Shown here piece by piece: positions 6,983 through 10,987 of a stretch of DNA of 10,987 nucleotides. Position 1 is the stretch's first letter, and each line of letters begins with the position of its first letter. The notes under the pieces were generated by a model, which had not been told where the DNA came from, did not search any database, and saw only the letters and a program-made list of their open reading frames with translations. The translations under genes and the position numbers were made by a program. The DNA is from Cyclobacteriaceae bacterium (GTDB lineage: Bacteria > Bacteroidota > Bacteroidia > Cytophagales > Cyclobacteriaceae), in assembly GCA_025363495.1 (NCBI GenBank), contig JANYDR010000669.1, forward strand, positions 1-10,987, read 5' to 3'.

Positions 6983-7957
6983 TTACTTCACTCGTTGAAT
7001 TGTAAACTCCACCAATTGAGTAAGGGAGTTTTTATAGGCTGATTCAGGAAATTCTTTAAGGAATTCGAGGGCCTGATTATAGAATCTATCCATTGCTTCC
7101 TTCGCGTATTCTATGCCGCCGGATTTTTTCACAAACTCAATTACTTCTTTCACTTTTTTTGGCTTATCACTTTCGTTTTTCACAATACGAATGATCTTTC
7201 GTTTCTCCAGCCACGACGCTTTGGATAAAGCATAGATCAATGGAAGCGTCATCTTCTTTTCTTTAATATCAATACCTACAGGTTTGCCGATTTCTTCTTC
7301 ACCGTAGTCAAATAAATCGTCTTTAATCTGGAACGCCATACCGATGTGCTGGCCAAAGGCTTTCATTTTTTTTATAACTTCAGGATCGGCACCGGCAGAG
7401 CTTGCACCCACGGCACAGCAGGAGGCAATGAGAGATGCTGTCTTTTGACGAATGATCTGATAATAAACTTCTTCACTAATATCGAGATGTCTGGATTTTT
7501 CCATTTGCAACAATTCACCCTCACTCATTTCATTGACGGACTGATTTACAATGCTTAGCAGATCATATTCCTTGTGTTCAATAGAAAGCATAAGGCCACG
7601 TGAAAGCAGAAAATCTCCTACTAAAACGGCGATCTTATTTTTCCATAATGCATTAATGGAGAAAAAACCTCGCCGGTAATTAGAATCATCTACCACATCA
7701 TCGTGAACCAGGGTGGCTGTATGAAGCAGCTCAATCAGGGACGCGCCTCTAAAAGTCGATTCTGTTATTTGCCCGCAAGTACCAGCGCTAAGAAAAATAA
7801 ACATGGGGCGCATCTGCTTGCCCTTTCGCTTAACAATGTATTGCATGATCTTATCCAGCAAAAGCACCTTTGTGTACATGGAAGCGCGGAATTTTTGTTC
7901 AAATTCTTCCATTTCTCTTGCAATGGGGGCCTTTATATCTTCGAGGCGTATGGGCAT
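6983..7957 (-). CDS. All-trans polyprenyl diphosphate synthase (long-chain isoprenoid synthase)
   Basis: This cytoplasmic enzyme condenses isopentenyl diphosphate units onto an allylic primer. From the ATG at 7957 it has 324 residues, normal for the family; the frame extends three codons further to a TTG at 7966, which I consider less likely. Family motifs in order are GKQMRP at 46-51, first Asp-rich motif DDVVD at 86-90 followed by NYRRG, GELLQM at 147-152, the KT pair at 172-173, and second Asp-rich motif DDLFD at 213-217 within FQIKDDLFDYG. The residue five before the first Asp is Ala81, not an aromatic; in this family a small residue there goes with long products rather than farnesyl diphosphate. 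In a Bacteroidota the likely product is the heptaprenyl or octaprenyl chain of menaquinone. It is a single gene, divergent from the mscS operon. Chain length is inference. Confidence 0.92.
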   Translation of the reverse strand: MPIRLEDIKAPIAREMEEFEQKFRASMYTKVLLLDKIMQYIVKRKGKQMRPMFIFLSAGTCGQITESTFRGASLIELLHTATLVHDDVVDDSNYRRGFFSINALWKNKIAVLVGDFLLSRGLMLSIEHKEYDLLSIVNQSVNEMSEGELLQMEKSRHLDISEEVYYQIIRQKTASLIASCCAVGASSAGADPEVIKKMKAFGQHIGMAFQIKDDLFDYGEEEIGKPVGIDIKEKKMTLPLIYALSKASWLEKRKIIRIVKNESDKPKKVKEVIEFVKKSGGIEYAKEAMDRFYNQALEFLKEFPESAYKNSLTQLVEFTIQRVK

Positions 7958-8002
7958 AGCTTGCAATATAATAAGGGAATTCGGTTAAAGGCCTAAATCA
8001 AT

Positions 8003-8041
8003 GAAGTTGAGATCCTGGAAGTTGAGAATTGAGAAGCTGAA
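8003..8041. repeat. Degenerate tandem repeat (about 15-nt period) upstream of mscS
   Basis: GAAGTTGAGA occurs at 8003-8012 and again at 8018-8027, with a third diverged unit GAAGCTGA at 8033-8040. The last unit sits inside AGAAGCTGAA (8032-8041), identical to 6887-6896 on the other side of the prenyl synthase gene. It lies in the divergent spacer. It may belong to a small intergenic repeat family; this cannot be tested from one window. Confidence 0.5.
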
Positions 8042-8088
8042 CCTGAAAAATCATCCACATTCCTTCCTTCCTTTCGGATAAAGCTCCC

Positions 8089-8120
8089 TTGTGACCTTTG
8101 GTGACTATTGACTATTTTCG
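8089..8120 (+). promoter_or_regulatory. Candidate Bacteroidota-type promoter for the mscS-corA-antiporter run
   Basis: TTG at 8089-8091 and TATTTTCG at 8113-8120 (7 of 8 against TAnnTTTG) are 21 nt apart. A short tandem TGACTAT-TGACTAT (8102-8115) overlaps the spacer and the -7 box. If correct, transcription starts near 8126 and would favour the ATG at 8135 as the mscS start. Confidence 0.3.
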
Positions 8121-8125
8121 AGCAT

Positions 8126-8983
8126 ATGTATACAATGGATAAGCAGTGGGAACAGATCGTATTTGCCTTAATTGTGCTTGCGGTTGCGTTCCTAATCGGT
8201 AGAGTTGTACGGTTTGTCGTGGGGAGATTCTTTAAGGCTGCTGCGAGAAAATTAAAGGTTGATCATACTCGCTACAACTTTTTTAAGAATGCCAGTGACT
8301 TCATCATTATTCTGATTGCCATTGTCATCATCTTTCGCTCCATCCCCAGCCTGCGATTACTTGGAAATACACTTCTGACAGGTGCTGGAATCCTGGCGGC
8401 AATTGTCGGCTTTGCTTCACAACAGGCATTCTCCAATATCATCAGTGGAATATTTCTAGTGATATTCAAACCCTTTAGCGTAGGTGACCGTGTTAAAATA
8501 GGACAGCTCTACACCGGTGACGTAGAGGATATTACCCTTCGCCATGTTGTTATTAAGGACTTTGAAAACAAACGGATTGTTATCCCCAATACTGTCATCA
8601 GCAATGAGGTCATTGTAAACTCAACCATTGTAGACGAAAAAGTATGCATGTTCATTGAGTTAGGGATCTCACTGGAATCAAATATTGATAAGGCCCAAAA
8701 AATCATTCAGGAAGAAGCGCTGAAACATCCTCTTTGCATCGACAACCGTACAGAGACGGAGTTGGCCAAAGGAGAACACCAGGTAATGGTACGCGTAATG
8801 GGATTTACGGAATTGGCAACCCAGCTCAGGGCCTATGCGTGGTCCAACAATCCCACTGATGGCTTTGAGTTGAAATGTGATCTTCACAAATCCATCAAAC
8901 AACGATTTGACAATGAAGGAATAGAAATGGCAGTTCCTGTGCGATTGATTACTTATAGAAATCAACCTAACACACTTTCCTGA
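8126..8983 (+). CDS. MscS-family small-conductance mechanosensitive channel
   Basis: This inner-membrane channel opens under membrane tension to release solutes during hypo-osmotic shock. From the ATG at 8126 it has 285 residues, close to E. coli MscS. Three hydrophobic segments are visible: about 10-32, about 50-72, and the pore helix with GAGILAAIVGFASQQAFSN starting at residue 86 and ending near FKPFSVGDRVKI. The Ala/Gly-rich pore helix, the conserved QQAFSN turn and the P-F-x-VGD entry to the beta domain are MscS hallmarks. The C-terminal half is the cytoplasmic beta and alpha/beta vestibule. The open frame reaches back to a TTG at 8108, and another ATG lies at 8135; the choice between 8126 and 8135 is uncertain. 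Its TGA overlaps the corA ATG (TGATG at 8981-8985), a sign of coupled translation. Confidence 0.92.
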   Translation: MYTMDKQWEQIVFALIVLAVAFLIGRVVRFVVGRFFKAAARKLKVDHTRYNFFKNASDFIIILIAIVIIFRSIPSLRLLGNTLLTGAGILAAIVGFASQQAFSNIISGIFLVIFKPFSVGDRVKIGQLYTGDVEDITLRHVVIKDFENKRIVIPNTVISNEVIVNSTIVDEKVCMFIELGISLESNIDKAQKIIQEEALKHPLCIDNRTETELAKGEHQVMVRVMGFTELATQLRAYAWSNNPTDGFELKCDLHKSIKQRFDNEGIEMAVPVRLITYRNQPNTLS

Positions 8984-10008
8984 TGGCAAAGAAAAAAACA
9001 TTGGGAATAGATGCCAGGGTGCCCAGCGACAATCACGTCATCCTGGAACTGATCCAGTACAATGAGAAAGATTATGCCATGCAGGCCGACATTCCTGTAG
9101 ATGAATTATTGACTCAATTCAAACCTGGTGAAGTAAACTGGATCAATGTCGACGGGCTTCATGATAAGTCGATTGTATTAAAACTAGGTGAGCACTTCTG
9201 CCTGCATAGCCTTCTCATTGAAGATATCCTGAGCGATCATACCCCCAAAGCGGAGGAGTTTGACGATCATCTTTTCTTTACAATGAAAATGCTGTACAGC
9301 ATTAAGGATGCGAAGATTGATTATGAACAAATAAGTTTTGTATTAGGTAAAGATTTTTTATTGTCCTTTCAGGAAAAAGAGGGAGATCTTTTTGGATCCT
9401 TTCGTGAGCGCATCAAGCAGTCCTCCGGTAGGGTGAGGACCCGGAAAGCCGACTATTTGCTCTATCGGTTAATTGATATCATCGTTGACAATTATTACAC
9501 AGTGCTGGACGAAGTCGGCGCACAAATAGAAAAAGTTGAAGATGATATTTATGGAAGTCCGACAGATAAAGAGTTTCAGAAAATTCAGAAGATCAAAAAA
9601 GAATTGATCTACCTGAGAAAAGCCTTATACCCACTGCGCGATGCGTTAAGCAAGTTGACGAAAGATGAAACGGGGTTCATTGATCAGGCAAACATCCGGT
9701 ATTTCGGAGATGTCTATGATCATGTCGTTCATCTTATTGACTCTTTGGATACTTATAAAGATCTAACGTCGAGTCTTATGGATATTCACATCAATACCCA
9801 GAATACACGCATGAATGAAGTCATGAAAGTGCTTACTATCATATCGACAATCTTCATGCCGTTGACTTTTATTGTGGGGATTTATGGGATGAATTTTGAA
9901 TTCATGCCAGAGCTCCATTCCAAATGGGGCTACCCTGGTGTAATGATCATTATGGCCCTTCTCGTTTTTGCTATGCTACGTTTTTTCAAATTCAAAAAAT
10001 GGTTTTAA
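8983..10008 (+). CDS. corA: CorA-family magnesium/cobalt channel
   Basis: CorA is a pentameric inner-membrane channel for Mg2+ (also Co2+ and Ni2+), gated by cytoplasmic Mg2+. This 341-residue protein has the typical layout: a large N-terminal cytoplasmic domain, a long helix rich in charged residues (about 175-275, likely coiled coil), and two membrane spans near the C-terminus (about 280-300 and 317-335). The diagnostic GMN selectivity motif is at 302-304 in IYGMNFEFMPEL, followed by the acidic loop, and the protein ends in a basic RFFKFKKWF tail. The ATG shares its A with the TGA of the upstream mechanosensitive channel gene, so the two are very probably co-translated. The antiporter gene follows after 27 nt. 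All key residues are present. Confidence 0.94.
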   Translation: MAKKKTLGIDARVPSDNHVILELIQYNEKDYAMQADIPVDELLTQFKPGEVNWINVDGLHDKSIVLKLGEHFCLHSLLIEDILSDHTPKAEEFDDHLFFTMKMLYSIKDAKIDYEQISFVLGKDFLLSFQEKEGDLFGSFRERIKQSSGRVRTRKADYLLYRLIDIIVDNYYTVLDEVGAQIEKVEDDIYGSPTDKEFQKIQKIKKELIYLRKALYPLRDALSKLTKDETGFIDQANIRYFGDVYDHVVHLIDSLDTYKDLTSSLMDIHINTQNTRMNEVMKVLTIISTIFMPLTFIVGIYGMNFEFMPELHSKWGYPGVMIIMALLVFAMLRFFKFKKWF

Positions 10009-10035
10009 CTTTCTCCTCCCTAACCCCTGTTACCG

Positions 10036-10987
10036 ATGATAGTTTCTATTTTAATCCTCCTGGTAGGATTCGCGATCCTGATCTATGGTGCCAATTTTCT
10101 CGTTAACGGCGCCTCCTCCGCTGCAAAAAAATATGGCATCTCCAACCTGGCAATAGGACTTACTGTAGTTGCCTTTGGCACTTCCATGCCGGAATTGATT
10201 GTCAGCCTGTTGTCAGCCCTGGACGGAAAAAACGATGCTTCCTTTGGCAATGTTATTGGCAGTAACAATTTCAACCTTTTATTTATTCTTGGAGTGGCCG
10301 GACTCATTTATCCATTGGTAGTTCAGCGCAATACGGTGAAATATGAAGTACCCATGTCACTACTGGCTGCAGGGATTTTATTTCTGTGCGTCAATGATTT
10401 TCTTTTAGCGGGAAGTAGCGATGGAAATATATTGGGACGCTTTGATAGTGTTATTCTTCTTTTATTCTTTACAGCTTTTCTTATTTATATCTATCGTACC
10501 ATGCGTACTTCATCTGATCTGGATGAAGGAGAACCCATTAAAATATACAGCACCCCTATGTCCGTCGGGATGGTAATACTCGGGCTTGTGATGTTGATTG
10601 GTGGTGGCGAATTAGTAGTAGATAGCGCCATTGATATCGCTAATTATTTCGGCTTGAGCGAACGCCTAATTGGATTAACGATTCTTGCTGCCGGGACATC
10701 GTTACCTGAACTGGCAACCTCCTGTGTAGCCGCCTACCGGAAAAATACAGACATCGCCATCGGCAATGTGATAGGATCCAACATCTTCAATATTTTCTTT
10801 ATCCTAGGTGTTACCGGGATTATTAGTCCGATACCTTACAACGCTGCCATGAATTTTGACATCTATGTATTACTTGGCTCAACGGTTTTACTAATGATCT
10901 TTATGTTCACCCTGAATACCAGGAAACTCGACCGTTGGGAGGCTTTCCTTTTGTTGGTGGCCTATGTAGCGTACACAAGTTATTTGA
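10036..10987 (+). CDS. Calcium/sodium antiporter, YrbG-like (CaCA superfamily), cut by the window edge
   Basis: The frame opens at an ATG at 10036, 27 nt after corA, and runs without a stop to the window end, giving 317 residues; family members are about 310-330 long, so only a few codons are missing. It has about ten hydrophobic helices in two inverted halves. Each half carries a CaCA alpha repeat: GTSMPE at 48-53 with GNVIGSNNFN ending at residue 80, and GTSLPE at 220-225 with GNVIGSNIFN ending at residue 252. The Glu of each motif (E53, E225) binds the cation in characterised family members. The first repeat has Asn78 where the second has Ile250, an unusual polar change in a normally hydrophobic place. 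An in-frame TAA at 10021-10023 confirms that no longer start exists. It is probably the third gene of the mscS-corA run and would exchange Ca2+ against Na+ or H+ at the inner membrane. Confidence 0.92.
   Translation, partial: MIVSILILLVGFAILIYGANFLVNGASSAAKKYGISNLAIGLTVVAFGTSMPELIVSLLSALDGKNDASFGNVIGSNNFNLLFILGVAGLIYPLVVQRNTVKYEVPMSLLAAGILFLCVNDFLLAGSSDGNILGRFDSVILLLFFTAFLIYIYRTMRTSSDLDEGEPIKIYSTPMSVGMVILGLVMLIGGGELVVDSAIDIANYFGLSERLIGLTILAAGTSLPELATSCVAAYRKNTDIAIGNVIGSNIFNIFFILGVTGIISPIPYNAAMNFDIYVLLGSTVLLMIFMFTLNTRKLDRWEAFLLLVAYVAYTSYL

Noticed and set aside
7346..7996. Several plus-strand frames of 60-97 codons opposite the prenyl synthase gene.
   Set aside because: They are antisense to a gene with both Asp-rich motifs intact, and their translations look like typical noise.
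8108..8125. Six-codon N-terminal extension of the MscS-type channel from a TTG.
   Set aside because: It overlaps the candidate -7 box, and two in-frame ATG codons follow at 8126 and 8135.
8678..9001. A 107-codon minus-strand frame across the mscS/corA junction.
   Set aside because: It is antisense to two well-supported genes that overlap at TGATG; its translation shows no domain and its length is within chance for this composition.
1..10987. A mobile or defence island, CRISPR array or tRNA-linked integration site.
   Set aside because: No transposase, integrase, toxin, nuclease, array-like repeats or tRNA was seen, and the genes are housekeeping or lineage-typical with even composition.

Overview
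The window looks like chromosomal DNA of a gliding-type Bacteroidota, probably in or near the order Cytophagales. Four things point there: a GldA/GldF/GldG ABC transporter set, a secreted redoxin with the DUF4369/DUF5106-like layout typical of the phylum, no Shine-Dalgarno sequences ahead of the start codons, and several near matches to the Bacteroidota -33 TTG / -7 TAnnTTTG promoter. The genus cannot be named from this sequence alone.

Layout. From the left edge to about 4.7 kb everything is on the minus strand: gldA, gldF, gldG and a DUF4340 protein are packed with a 1-nt gap, a 7-nt overlap and a 5-nt gap. After a 113-nt gap comes the 5' part of dnaN (DNA polymerase sliding clamp), which runs off the left edge. 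Divergent from gldA, a 480-codon secreted thioredoxin-like protein and then a 154-codon unrecognised protein read on the plus strand. A polyprenyl diphosphate synthase gene (minus) converges on the latter across a 94-nt spacer filled by inverted repeats. Divergent from the synthase is a plus-strand ion-handling run: a MscS-type mechanosensitive channel, a CorA-type magnesium channel (TGATG stop/start overlap) and a YrbG-like calcium/sodium antiporter that is cut by the right edge.

How the genes work together. GldA (ATPase), GldF (permease) and GldG (membrane-anchored auxiliary subunit) should form one inner-membrane ABC complex tied to gliding; the DUF4340 protein is likely an accessory part of it. 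The prenyl synthase probably makes the long all-trans side chain of menaquinone. The MscS-CorA-antiporter run looks like a small osmotic and divalent-cation homeostasis operon.

No stretch of 300 bases lacks a gene; the spacers at 287-399, 4695-4848, 6292-6423, 6889-6982 and 7958-8125 hold only candidate promoters and short repeats. I see no tRNA, rRNA, CRISPR array, insertion sequence or phage gene. This is mainly a well-ordered housekeeping region. The most unexplained items are the 154-codon orphan protein, the interleaved inverted repeats beside it, and a related repeat on the other side of the prenyl synthase gene.
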